The position numbers were made by a program, and so were the translations under genes. The notes beneath the pieces are model-generated. The model was not told the DNA's origin, made no database searches, and worked only from the letters and a program-made list of their open reading frames with translations. This document shows, piece after piece, positions 24,471-35,166 of a stretch of 64,000 nt of DNA (positions within the stretch are counted from its first letter, which is position 1; each line of letters begins with the position of its first letter). This DNA comes from Marinobacter sp. HL-58 (lineage in GTDB: Bacteria > Pseudomonadota > Gammaproteobacteria > Pseudomonadales > Oleiphilaceae), in the NCBI RefSeq assembly GCF_001314605.1, contig NZ_LIHP01000016.1:62001-126000 (forward strand). The letters run 5' to 3'.

Positions 24471-24520
24471 GGCTTGTATCTGACATACTCCTCCGAAAAG
24501 GGGTATCTCAGATACAAGCC
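24471..24520 (-). promoter_or_regulatory. Long inverted repeat in the tsf-pyrH leader
   Basis: Perfect 13-bp arms GGCTTGTATCTGA (24471-24483) and TCAGATACAAGCC (24508-24520) enclose a 24-base loop that can itself pair through ATAC/GTAT. No T run follows on either strand, so it is not a standard terminator. It may be an RNA-processing or attenuation element setting pyrH output relative to tsf, or a repeat-family member. Confidence 0.6.
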
Positions 24521-24602
24521 CGCCACGAGAGCCGGAAAACTCCAGCTAACGTGGCAGACTCGAACGGTGCGTCAGCCTGTGCGTCGGCACCTGTCAGAAG
24601 GA

Positions 24603-25472
24603 TCAGGACTTGCCGGTGCCCGCTGCAGCAGCGACCTCGGCAGCGAAGTCCACTTCTTCCTTCTCAATACCTTCGCCGACTTCCAGACGAACGAAACTCA
24701 CCAGATCGGCGCCGTTGTCCTTGATCAGCTGACCAACAGTCTGGTCAGGATTCTTGACGAACGGTTGCTCGACCAGGCTGTTCTCCGCCAGGAATTTCTT
24801 GATGCGGCCGCCCATCATCTTCTCGACGATTTCGGCAGGCTTGCCTTCCATGTCCGGCTGGGCCTTGATGACGTCCTTTTCTTTCTCCAGCTCATCGGCA
24901 GGCATGTCTTCCGGCTTGCCAACACGCGGGTTGACAGCGGCAACGTGCATGGCAACGTCACGGGCAACTTCAGGATCACCGGCGCTCAGGGCAACAACGG
25001 AAGCGATCTTGTTATTGCTGTGAACGTAACCGCCCACCACAGGCCCTTCAACGCGGATGATGCGACGAACGGTGATGTTCTCACCGATCTTCTGAACCAG
25101 TGCTTCGCGCTTGGCTTCAAGATCGCCTTCCATCAGTTCGGCAACGTCTGTCTTGCCGTTTTCAAAGGCAACATTCAGAACGTCGTTGGCGAAGTTCATG
25201 AAGTTGTCATCACGGGCAACGAAATCGGTTTCGGAGTTCACTTCCAGAATGTAAGCGACAGTGTTGTCGTCAGACACCTTGATCAGGGAAACACCTTCAG
25301 CGGCGGTACGGCCCGCTTTCTTGGCAGCCTTCAGGCCGGAAGACTTGCGCAGCTCTTCGATAGCAGCGTCAACGCTTCCGCCAGCTTCTACCAGTGCCTT
25401 TTTGCACTCCATCATGCCAAGGCCGGTGCGCTCACGCAGCTCTTTGACCATTGCAGCAGTAATTGCAGCCAT
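24603..25472 (-). CDS. tsf: Elongation factor Ts
   Basis: A 289-residue GDP/GTP exchange factor for EF-Tu. [20 protein letters not shown] with [11 protein letters not shown] is the N-terminal module. [15 protein letters not shown] holds the conserved TDFV motif that enters EF-Tu. A coiled-coil follows. AGAGGA lies 6 bases before the ATG at 25472; an ATG six bases earlier overlaps that site, and the open frame to 25541 is the rpsB-tsf spacer. Confidence 0.97.
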   Translation of the reverse strand: MAAITAAMVKELRERTGLGMMECKKALVEAGGSVDAAIEELRKSSGLKAAKKAGRTAAEGVSLIKVSDDNTVAYILEVNSETDFVARDDNFMNFANDVLNVAFENGKTDVAELMEGDLEAKREALVQKIGENITVRRIIRVEGPVVGGYVHSNNKIASVVALSAGDPEVARDVAMHVAAVNPRVGKPEDMPADELEKEKDVIKAQPDMEGKPAEIVEKMMGGRIKKFLAENSLVEQPFVKNPDQTVGQLIKDNGADLVSFVRLEVGEGIEKEEVDFAAEVAAAAGTGKS

Positions 25473-25567
25473 GTTCATTCCTCTTAACTGTTCCAGTCCA
25501 AATTCTGTACCGGTGTGCCCGGCGGTAAACCACGGGCACACCCTACAACCTGTTCGCGAAGGAAATA

Positions 25568-26320
25568 TTACTCCGCAGCGGGAGCAGCACCTTCCGCGTC
25601 TTCGCTGACTTCTACAAATTCGTCAGCGCCGGCAGCGCCAGACTGGGCAGCCTCGATACAGGTGTCGGCAACGGCCTGCACGTAAATCTGGATCGCGCGG
25701 ATGGCATCATCGTTGCCCGGGATAACGTAATCAACGCCGTCCGGATCGCTGTTGGTATCGACAACACCGATAACAGGAATACCCAGCTTGTTGGCTTCCT
25801 TGATGGCGATACGCTCGTGGTCCACGTCGATCACGAACATGGCGTCCGGCAGGCCGCCCATGTCCTTGATACCGCCGATGGAGCGTTCAAGGCGATCCAT
25901 TTCGCGGGTGCGATCAAGGGCTTCTTTCTTGGTCAGCTTGTCGAAAGTACCGTCCTGGCTCTGTGCTTCCAGGTCACGGTAGCGACGGATCGACTGGCGG
26001 ATGGTCTTGTAGTTGGTCAGCATGCCGCCGAGCCAGCGATGGTTCACGTAAGGCTGGTTGGAGCGGAGTGCTTCTTCCTTGATGATCTTGGCCGCCGCAC
26101 GCTTGGTGCCAACGAACAGGATCTTGTTCCTGTTGCCTGCGAGGTTATGAACGAAGTTCAGTGCCTCGTTCATGGCAGGAACAGTCTGCTCAAGGTTGAT
26201 GATATGAATCTTGTTACGGGCGCCGAAGATGAACTTCGACATTTTCGGGTTCCAGTAACGGGTCTGGTGACCGAAGTGGGCGCCTGCCTTCAGCAGGTCA
26301 CGCATATTTACCTGAGCCAT
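25568..26320 (-). CDS. rpsB: 30S ribosomal protein S2
   Basis: A 250-residue protein. [40 protein letters not shown] and [13 protein letters not shown] are signature stretches. The acidic Ala-rich tail ([10 protein letters not shown]) is a common variant. It starts the rpsB-tsf unit; S2 is known to repress its own operon through the leader in E. coli, and a ~150-nt leader is available here. Confidence 0.98.
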   Translation of the reverse strand: MAQVNMRDLLKAGAHFGHQTRYWNPKMSKFIFGARNKIHIINLEQTVPAMNEALNFVHNLAGNRNKILFVGTKRAAAKIIKEEALRSNQPYVNHRWLGGMLTNYKTIRQSIRRYRDLEAQSQDGTFDKLTKKEALDRTREMDRLERSIGGIKDMGGLPDAMFVIDVDHERIAIKEANKLGIPVIGVVDTNSDPDGVDYVIPGNDDAIRAIQIYVQAVADTCIEAAQSGAAGADEFVEVSEDAEGAAPAAE

Positions 26321-26473
26321 GATATTTACCTTTTTAGCTTCGGGTTAGTCCTCCACACGTCCGATTGACCCAACCTGAACCCGATGCTTGTTATGTGAGC
26401 AACAGGAGCAGGCACCCTGGGACAACGTGCCGACGTGTGTGCGAATTTGCCGGATTTGTTTCCAGCGGGCGCG

Positions 26474-26503
26474 TTTATACCATAAATCGGCCGCCGGATT
26501 CCA
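26474..26503 (-). promoter_or_regulatory. Putative rpsB promoter
   Basis: Minus-strand TGGAAT (26498-26503), an 18-bp spacer and TATAAA (26474-26479), about 150 bases before the rpsB start. The -10 is good, the -35 weak. Confidence 0.4.
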
Positions 26504-26545
26504 TTAATTTGTACCTCCCGTAATGGGCCGGCCATCGCCTCTTCC

Positions 26546-26574
26546 TTGTACCGGGCCACGCTCCCCCTTAAAAT
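26546..26574 (+). promoter_or_regulatory. Putative map promoter
   Basis: TTGTAC (26546-26551), a 17-bp spacer and TAAAAT (26569-26574), 31 bases before the map ATG and divergent from the rpsB promoter. Confidence 0.5.
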
Positions 26575-26605
26575 GCCTGTTTGATCCAAATCAACGGGAA
26601 ACCCA

Positions 26606-27376
26606 ATGCAGGTATCGATCAAGACTCCGGAAGAAATCGAAAAGATGCGTGTCGCCGGCCGCCTGGCGGCGGAAGTTCTCGAAATGATCGGTGACTACGT
26701 CAAACCCGGCGTGACAACCGAGGAACTGGACAACATCTGCCACGACTACATGGTGAACGAGCAGCACACGATTCCCGCACCGCTGAACTACAAGGGTTTC
26801 CCGAAATCGATCTGCACTTCCGTGAACCATGTGGTCTGCCACGGCATCCCTTCGGAAAAGAAGGTGCTGAAGGATGGCGACATTCTCAATATTGACGTCA
26901 CCGTCATCAAAGATGGCTGGCACGGCGATACCAGCAAGATGTTTATCGTGGGTAAACCCAAGCCCGGAACCGAGCGCCTGATCCAGATCACCCAGGAATG
27001 CCTGTATAAAGGTATCGAACTGGTCAGGCCGGGCACCCGGCTCGGGGACATTGGCCACGTTATCCAGCAGCACGCAGAGAAGCACCGGTATTCCGTGGTG
27101 CGGGACTACTGCGGCCACGGCATCGGGCAGGTTTTCCATGAAGAGCCACAGGTAATGCACTACGGCAAGCCGGGAACCGGCATGGAGCTTCAGGAAGGCA
27201 TGACCTTTACCATTGAGCCGATGATCAACCAGGGCAAGTACCACACCAAGCTGTTGCCGGATGGCTGGACGGTCGTGACCAAGGACCACAAGCTGTCAGC
27301 CCAGTGGGAACACACCATTCTGGTAACGGCTGACGGCCACGAGGTACTGACCAAGCGCACGGAAGAGTCGTTCTAG
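26606..27376 (+). CDS. map: Methionine aminopeptidase, type I
   Basis: A 256-residue cytoplasmic metallopeptidase removing the initiator Met. SVNHVVCHGIPSE, LNIDVTVIKDGWHGDTSKMF (two metal-binding Asp), YCGHGIGQVFHEEPQV (metal His), FTIEPM and WEHTILVT (metal Glu) give a complete active site. It is divergent from rpsB, as in E. coli, and followed without a gap by glnD. Confidence 0.98.
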   Translation: MQVSIKTPEEIEKMRVAGRLAAEVLEMIGDYVKPGVTTEELDNICHDYMVNEQHTIPAPLNYKGFPKSICTSVNHVVCHGIPSEKKVLKDGDILNIDVTVIKDGWHGDTSKMFIVGKPKPGTERLIQITQECLYKGIELVRPGTRLGDIGHVIQQHAEKHRYSVVRDYCGHGIGQVFHEEPQVMHYGKPGTGMELQEGMTFTIEPMINQGKYHTKLLPDGWTVVTKDHKLSAQWEHTILVTADGHEVLTKRTEESF

Positions 27377-30022
27377 GTGGACTTCAGCGAACTTGAGGCC
27401 AGAATCAGCAGCGACCCGTCTCCTGTCGGGGCAGCCAGGCAACTGCTTAAGGAGCGCTACCGCGCGGATGCAGAGGCCTTCCGCCAGGGGGCGGATGTCC
27501 GCGCCCTGGTTCATTCCAGATCCGACACCATTGATACAGTCCTTGCCCTGATCTGGAACCGTTACGCCTTCGCGTCTTCCCCGGATGTTTCCCTGGTTGC
27601 CGTTGGTGGCTACGGCCGCGGAGAACTCCACCCCCATTCCGATATTGATCTGCTGATCCTCACCCGCAACGGTATTGAGGACAACTGGCAGGAAGACCTG
27701 GGCGCCTTCATTACCCTGCTCTGGGATCTGAAGCTGGACATTGGCCACAGTGTCCGCAGCATCAGGGAGAGCATGGAAGCCGCCCGGCAGGACGTCACCA
27801 TCCTGACCAACCTGCTGGAAACCCGCACCATCGCCGGGCCGGATGAGTTGCGGGACGAACTCAGCCAGCAGGTCTATTCCGACAATATCAGTTCCGACCG
27901 GGACTACTTCATCGCCAAACGGGAAGAACAGAAACTCCGGCACGCGAAATACGGCGATACCGAGTACAACCTGGAGCCCAACGTGAAAGGCTCGCCGGGC
28001 GCCCTGCGGGACATCCAGACCATTGGCTGGATTACCAAGCGACACTTTGGCCTGCAGAATATCGCGGACCTGACCCGCTTCAGCATTCTGACCGAAGAAG
28101 AACACCAGATCCTGCTGCAGGGGGAAACCTTCCTCTGGCGGCTGCGGTATGGCCTGCAACTGATTGCAGACCGCAACGAAAACCGCCTTCTGTTTGACCA
28201 CCAGCGGGCCCTGGCCGAGATGCTGGGCTATCGGGATGAAGGCAAGCGGCTCGGCGTCGAGCTGATGATGCAGTCCTACTACCGGACGGTACTGGCCCTG
28301 GCCGAGCTGGCCGACGTCATTCTTCAATACTACGACGAAGCCATCCTGGGCTCGGGCAGCGACGATGACATACTGCCACTGAACAAGCGTTTCCAGATCC
28401 GCAATTTCTACATCGAAGCGGTAAACAACCAGGTATTCGCCTACGCCCCCTATGCCATCATGGAGATCTTCGTGCTGATGGCCCAGCACCCGGAGATCAA
28501 GGGTATCCGGGCGACCACCATCCGTTCCCTGCGGGCGCACCGGCATCTGATTGACGACGCCTTCCGGTCGGACCTGGCGGTAACCTCCCTGTTCATGGAA
28601 TTACTGCGGACGCCCCACGCCCTCGACCAGACCCTGTCTGCGATGAAAAAATACAACGTGCTGGGCCGCTACCTGCCGGAGTTCGGCCAGATCATCGGCC
28701 AGATGCAGCATGACCTTTTTCACATCTACACCGTGGACGCCCACACCATGCGGGTGATCCGCAACATGGTCCGGCTCGACAGCGCCGAAGCCCGCGATGA
28801 ATACCCCCTCGCCTCGCGCCTGATACACCGGTTACCGAAACTGGAAACACTGTATATAGCGGGCCTCTATCACGATGTGGCCAAGGGCCGCGGAGGCGAC
28901 CACTCGGAACTGGGCGCCATTGACGCCGAGGAGTTCTGTCAGCGCCACCACCTGAGCGAACGGGACACGCAGCTGGCTTCCTGGCTGGTAGAGAACCACC
29001 TGCTGATGTCCATGACAGCCCAGCGCAAGGATATTTCCGACCCGGACATCATCCACGGGTTTGCACGCTCGGTACCGAGCCAGGTTCATCTGGACTACCT
29101 CTACGTGCTGACGGTATGCGATATCAGCGCCACCAACCCGAAACTCTGGAATACCTGGCGGGCGTCGCTCCTGCGCCAGCTCTACATTGAAACCAAGCGG
29201 GCACTGAGACGTGGCTCGGAAACGCCGGTAGACCGCCAGGAGTGGGTGCGCGCCACCCAGTCCGAGGCGCGGGAGATCCTGCATGCCCAGAACATGACCG
29301 ACGAGCAGATCGACAGCATCTGGGAAACCCTGGACGAAGATTACTTCCTGCAGGATTCCACCGTGGATATCGCCTGGCAGACCGCCGCCATCATCCGCCA
29401 TGGCGATGACCCGGACCCGCTGGTGCTGATTCGTGATACCCGCGGCGGGCCAACCGACGGCTACTCCCAGATCATCATCTACATGAGCGACCGTATCGAT
29501 CTGTTTGCTGCAACGACGGCGGTGCTGGAACAGCTCAACCTGAACATCGTCGATGCCCGCATCAGTTCCAGTGAAGGCCCCTTCTCCATCAGTTCCTATA
29601 TTGTCCTGGATGAGAAAGGCAAACCCCTGGGCATCGATCCGGCCCGCAAGGACCGTGTGCGCAGGCGCCTGATCGAGGAGCTGGATGACCCTGAGGATTA
29701 CCCGGACATTATCCACCGGCGCACGCCCAGGCAGCTGAAACACTTTGCCTTTCCCACCGAGGTGACCTTCTCCAATGACACCATTAACCAGCGCACGGTT
29801 ATGGAAGTGGTCACACCGGACCGGCCGGGGCTGCTGGCGCGGGTCGGGCAGGTATTGCTGGAACATCGTGTGCGACTGACCAACGCCAAGATAGCCACCC
29901 TGGGCGAACGGGTGGAAGACGTATTCTTTGTAACCGATGAGCATGGCGAGCCGATCCGTGATCCGGCCGTCTGCCAGGCTCTGCAGCAGGACCTTTGCCA
30001 AATGCTGGACGACACACGATGA
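27377..30022 (+). CDS. glnD: Bifunctional PII uridylyltransferase/uridylyl-removing enzyme
   Basis: An 881-residue nitrogen sensor that adds UMP to PII under nitrogen limitation and removes it when glutamine is high. Domains in order: nucleotidyltransferase (GGYGRGELHPHSDIDLLIL, about 77-95), a helical linker, an HD hydrolase (GLYHDVAKGRGGDHSELGA, about 495-515) and two ACT domains (from about 705 and 810) that bind glutamine. The GTG start follows the map stop directly, with GGAAGAG inside the end of map. All catalytic motifs are intact. Confidence 0.97.
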   Translation: MDFSELEARISSDPSPVGAARQLLKERYRADAEAFRQGADVRALVHSRSDTIDTVLALIWNRYAFASSPDVSLVAVGGYGRGELHPHSDIDLLILTRNGIEDNWQEDLGAFITLLWDLKLDIGHSVRSIRESMEAARQDVTILTNLLETRTIAGPDELRDELSQQVYSDNISSDRDYFIAKREEQKLRHAKYGDTEYNLEPNVKGSPGALRDIQTIGWITKRHFGLQNIADLTRFSILTEEEHQILLQGETFLWRLRYGLQLIADRNENRLLFDHQRALAEMLGYRDEGKRLGVELMMQSYYRTVLALAELADVILQYYDEAILGSGSDDDILPLNKRFQIRNFYIEAVNNQVFAYAPYAIMEIFVLMAQHPEIKGIRATTIRSLRAHRHLIDDAFRSDLAVTSLFMELLRTPHALDQTLSAMKKYNVLGRYLPEFGQIIGQMQHDLFHIYTVDAHTMRVIRNMVRLDSAEARDEYPLASRLIHRLPKLETLYIAGLYHDVAKGRGGDHSELGAIDAEEFCQRHHLSERDTQLASWLVENHLLMSMTAQRKDISDPDIIHGFARSVPSQVHLDYLYVLTVCDISATNPKLWNTWRASLLRQLYIETKRALRRGSETPVDRQEWVRATQSEAREILHAQNMTDEQIDSIWETLDEDYFLQDSTVDIAWQTAAIIRHGDDPDPLVLIRDTRGGPTDGYSQIIIYMSDRIDLFAATTAVLEQLNLNIVDARISSSEGPFSISSYIVLDEKGKPLGIDPARKDRVRRRLIEELDDPEDYPDIIHRRTPRQLKHFAFPTEVTFSNDTINQRTVMEVVTPDRPGLLARVGQVLLEHRVRLTNAKIATLGERVEDVFFVTDEHGEPIRDPAVCQALQQDLCQMLDDTR

Positions 30023-31221
30023 ACCCGGATCTGGACAGACTCCACCCCTACCCGTTCGAGAAGCTGACGAAACTCAAGGCCGGCATTACCGTCCCCCGGG
30101 ACCTGAGCTCAATATCACTGGGGATTGGCGAACCCAAGCATCCGTCACCGGAATTCGTGAAACAGGTGATTGCGGATAACCTGGACAAGCTTGCCAACTA
30201 TCCCACCACCAAAGGCACCGATGAACTGCGCCAGGCCATCGCAACCTGGGCCACAGGGCGTTTTGGGCTGACACCGGGAACACTGACTCCGGAGCACCAC
30301 ATCGTTCCGGTCAACGGCACCCGCGAGGGGATTTTCTCGCTGGTCCAGTCTGTTGTGGATTCCACCCGCCCCGCCACCGTGGTCAGCCCGAACCCGTTCT
30401 ACCAGGTGTATGAAGGGGCCGCGTTCCTGGCCGGCGCCACGCCTCATTACCTGGCATGCGATGCCAGCAACCGGTTCATACCGGACTTCGACCGGGTACC
30501 GGATTCGGTGTGGGAAAACTGCCAGGTTCTGTTCCTGTGCTCACCGGGAAATCCCAGCGGTTCCGTCATACCCCGGGAAACCCTGGCACAGGTGATCGAA
30601 CTGGCGGACAGGCACGATTTTATCGTCGCCTCGGATGAGTGCTACTCCGAGCTCTACCCCGATGAAAGCCAGCCGCCGGAAGGGCTGCTGCAGACGTGTG
30701 CCGCCATCGGCCGGAATGATTTTGCCCGCTGCATTGTGTTTCACAGCCTGTCCAAGCGCAGCAATCTGCCAGGCCTGCGCTCCGGGTTCGTTGCCGGCGA
30801 CGCCAGCATTCTGAAAGGTTACCTCAAGTACCGCACCTACCACGGCTGCGCCATGCCCATTCACAACCAGCTCGCCAGCATCGCAGCCTGGAACGATGAA
30901 AACCACGTGCGTGAGAACCGGGCCGCCTACCGCGCCAAATTCGAGGCGGTGGTGCCCATCCTGCGGGAAGTCATGGACGTGGATTTCCCGGACGCAGGCT
31001 TTTATCTATGGCCGGAAACACCGATGGACGATGAAACCTTCGCGCGGGAGCTGTCAGCCCAACAGAACGTACACGTGTTGCCGGGCCGCTACCTTTCCCG
31101 CACTGTCGACGGCCATAACCCCGGCGAGAACCGGGTACGGATGGCCCTGGTGGCCCCCGTTGAGGAATGTGTTGAGGCAGCAAAGCGCATTGTGACATTT
31201 GTAAAGGCGAACAAGGCATGA
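30019..31221 (+). CDS. dapC: Succinyldiaminopimelate transaminase
   Basis: A 400-residue class I/II PLP aminotransferase. SIGIGEPKH-type N-terminus (LGIGEPKHPSPEFV), LCSPGNPSGSVIPR, ASDECYSELY (Asp/Tyr contacts) and HSLSKRSNLPGLRSGF with the PLP Lys are visible. It makes N-succinyl-diaminopimelate from the keto acid in lysine and peptidoglycan synthesis. The ATG overlaps the glnD stop (ATGA), and dapD/dapE downstream make the role specific. An upstream in-frame ATG at 29995 lies inside glnD and is ignored. Confidence 0.94.
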   Translation: MNPDLDRLHPYPFEKLTKLKAGITVPRDLSSISLGIGEPKHPSPEFVKQVIADNLDKLANYPTTKGTDELRQAIATWATGRFGLTPGTLTPEHHIVPVNGTREGIFSLVQSVVDSTRPATVVSPNPFYQVYEGAAFLAGATPHYLACDASNRFIPDFDRVPDSVWENCQVLFLCSPGNPSGSVIPRETLAQVIELADRHDFIVASDECYSELYPDESQPPEGLLQTCAAIGRNDFARCIVFHSLSKRSNLPGLRSGFVAGDASILKGYLKYRTYHGCAMPIHNQLASIAAWNDENHVRENRAAYRAKFEAVVPILREVMDVDFPDAGFYLWPETPMDDETFARELSAQQNVHVLPGRYLSRTVDGHNPGENRVRMALVAPVEECVEAAKRIVTFVKANKA

Positions 31222-31562
31222 AGCTATACGGCATCAGAAACTGCGACACCGTCAAGAAAGCACGTAAATGGCTGGATGACGCCGGTATCGACTACGAATT
31301 CCATGATTTCAGGAAGGATGGCCTCGATGCCGATCGACTCAGCGAATGGGAGCAATCGGCCGGCTGGGAAGTGCTGCTGAACCGCCGCGGTACCACCTGG
31401 CGCAAACTTCCGGACGAGGTTCGTGATAATATTGGCGCCCAGTCCGCCCATCGCCTGATGCTCGACAACCCGTCCATCATCAAGCGGCCTGTGGTAGAGC
31501 ATGGCGACACGGTCAGCGTCGGTTTCAACCCCGGTGAATGGGCCGAACGATTCAAACACTGA
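31218..31562 (+). CDS. ArsC/Spx-family reductase-like protein (YffB type)
   Basis: A 114-residue thioredoxin-fold protein. KLYGIRNCDTVKKARKWLDD carries a single N-terminal Cys, and NRRGTTWRKLP and IKRPVVEHGD match the ArsC/YffB family. True arsenate reductases need further residues for glutathione-linked catalysis, and YffB-type members are placed beside dapE or dapD in many proteobacteria without proven function. Its ATG overlaps the dapC stop, so it is part of the dap operon. Confidence 0.88.
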   Translation: MKLYGIRNCDTVKKARKWLDDAGIDYEFHDFRKDGLDADRLSEWEQSAGWEVLLNRRGTTWRKLPDEVRDNIGAQSAHRLMLDNPSIIKRPVVEHGDTVSVGFNPGEWAERFKH

Positions 31563-31579
31563 GAACCAGGAGCACATCA

Positions 31580-33731
<2,152 letters not shown>

Positions 33732-33749
33732 ATGGCCAGCCGCCGGTAA

Positions 33750-33968
33750 TCAATAGTGGGGAGGAGGCGTTTCGTCCTCCTCTTTTCGGATGTTTGACGA
33801 CGACACTTCCTTCAACTGCGTGTTCAGCTGCTTCTTCGCTTCCCAGAGTTCCCGGATATCCAGTTCCTGACGGGCAAGTTGCTCGTTCAGTGTGTTGATG
33901 ATGTCGTCCTGGAATGCCAGCCGGGTTTCCAGCTCGTCGAGCCGGGCCTCAAGATCTTTCTCGCTCAT
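33750..33968 (-). CDS. slyX: SlyX family protein
   Basis: A 72-residue protein, nearly all coiled-coil (LEARLDELETRLAFQDDIIN onward) ending in the family's typical PPPHY tail. Function is not established. Convergent with dapE and 18 bases from it. Confidence 0.93.
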   Translation of the reverse strand: MSEKDLEARLDELETRLAFQDDIINTLNEQLARQELDIRELWEAKKQLNTQLKEVSSSNIRKEEDETPPPHY

Positions 33969-34153
33969 ATACTCCTGCCGCTTGGTCAGCGCTCCCCGTT
34001 ATCTGGTATCATGCCGCTTTTGCCCACCAGGGGATTGGCAAGGCTGTTTTACGCCTTGAAGTATCCTGGCGGTTTTCACCGGCCGGTGACCCGATTTTAC
34101 CCGATATCCGGCTCTTTATCGTTAGCGTTTGATTAATGGAGAAACTTCAGTCC

Positions 34154-34717
34154 ATGCAAAACCCAGCAAAAGCGATCGTTCTTGCTCTCCTGGTCGCCAT
34201 TCCGTCACCCTTTATCCTCGGCTTTCTGTTGGTGACTTTCACCCCGGAGCTCTTCCAGATTCTGTCACAGTCACGCACCAGTGAACTGGCAACCAATACC
34301 ACCTTCGTACTGGGCAGCGCCCAGGGCATTGCGGCTTACATCCTTGCGGTTGTTATTTTTGGCCTGGCAGGCTTCCTGACGGTGGCCCTGGCTGCCAAGA
34401 AACCATCCGCAGTCAGCCAGCAGGCTCCGCGCGCCAGCGCAGCGCCTCGCAAGCAGGCCCAGCCCGATTATGACGACGACGATGATTACGATGACACCAC
34501 CCCTGAAGGTGATGAAGAAGGCACCGTCAAGTGGTTCAACGTCAAGAAAGGCTTCGGCTTTATCGTTCGCGACAGTGGTGATGAAGTGTTCGTTCACTTC
34601 CGTGCCATCCGTGGCCGCGGCCGTCGCGTACTGCGGCAGGGCCAACTGGTCCGTTTCAGCGTTGTGGAAGCGGATAAAGGTCTCCAGGCAGACAATGTGT
34701 CCATCCTGAGCGAGTGA
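34154..34717 (+). CDS. Membrane-anchored cold-shock-domain protein
   Basis: A 187-residue protein. Residues about 7-30 and 53-80 are two hydrophobic helices ([40 protein letters not shown]). A Pro/Ala- and Asp-rich linker ([10 protein letters not shown]) and a C-terminal cold-shock domain follow, with the RNP-1 motif KGFGFIV and the RNP-2 motif EVFVHF. It would hold a single-strand nucleic-acid-binding domain at the inner face of the membrane. An in-frame ATG six codons earlier (34136) is possible, but GGAG at 34139 suits the ATG at 34154. A strong terminator follows. Confidence 0.88.
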   Translation: MQNPAKAIVLALLVAIPSPFILGFLLVTFTPELFQILSQSRTSELATNTTFVLGSAQGIAAYILAVVIFGLAGFLTVALAAKKPSAVSQQAPRASAAPRKQAQPDYDDDDDYDDTTPEGDEEGTVKWFNVKKGFGFIVRDSGDEVFVHFRAIRGRGRRVLRQGQLVRFSVVEADKGLQADNVSILSE

Positions 34718-34737
34718 CCTGAGAACCTCTGCGTTAA

Positions 34738-34774
34738 CTGAAAGGGGCAGCCAATGGCTGCCCCTTTCAGTTTC
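34738..34774 (+). terminator. Intrinsic terminator after cold-shock gene
   Basis: A perfect stem CTGAAAGGGGCAGCC/GGCTGCCCCTTTCAG with a 3-base loop, then TTTC. The A-rich 5' arm makes it usable from the minus strand too. Confidence 0.88.
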
Positions 34775-34788
34775 TTCCGGCAGCGGTC

Positions 34789-35166
34789 TCAGTTCCAGAC
34801 TGCCAACTGCTCTCCTCTCTGATCAAGCCGCCACCATCTCTCGTCTTCAACCGGCTCCCCTTCTTTCCAGTCGCCCGGGCTGCAACGAATTTCCGTATCC
34901 AGGGCCCGCCATGCACTGCGGGCACAGCCCAGGTCCGAGTTCCAGGGCAGATCTTCTGCTTCCAGGATCAGGGAGGTATACCGCTTGCCGCCGGCACCGG
35001 GGTATAAACTGATCCGCACCCGATGCCCGTGGTACCAGGCCGTGCCTTTCACCGCCTTGTCGCCCAGCGGATCGTCCGCCAGATCAATCTCGTCGAGATG
35101 GTTGGCCAGCCAGTCCGATACCGCTGCCGACTCAAGGTCACGAATATAGATTTCGAGATCCCTCAC
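34789..35166 (-). CDS. Conserved hypothetical protein
   Basis: A 125-residue protein I cannot assign. It is acidic with several Trp near the end (WWRLDQRGEQLAVWN) and no membrane segment. The GTG at 35166 has AGGAG upstream and gives RDLEIYIRDLESAAVSDWL; the frame is open to 35232 but that part overlaps the neighbour. The 29-base overlap with the upstream ATPase-like gene implies translational coupling, so the two products probably act together. Confidence 0.7.
   Translation of the reverse strand: MRDLEIYIRDLESAAVSDWLANHLDEIDLADDPLGDKAVKGTAWYHGHRVRISLYPGAGGKRYTSLILEAEDLPWNSDLGCARSAWRALDTEIRCSPGDWKEGEPVEDERWWRLDQRGEQLAVWN

Noticed and set aside
27296..28546. 416-residue antisense frame opposite glnD
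   Set aside because: A GC-rich shadow; glnD is complete with all motifs on the other strand. The same holds for 28832-30001.
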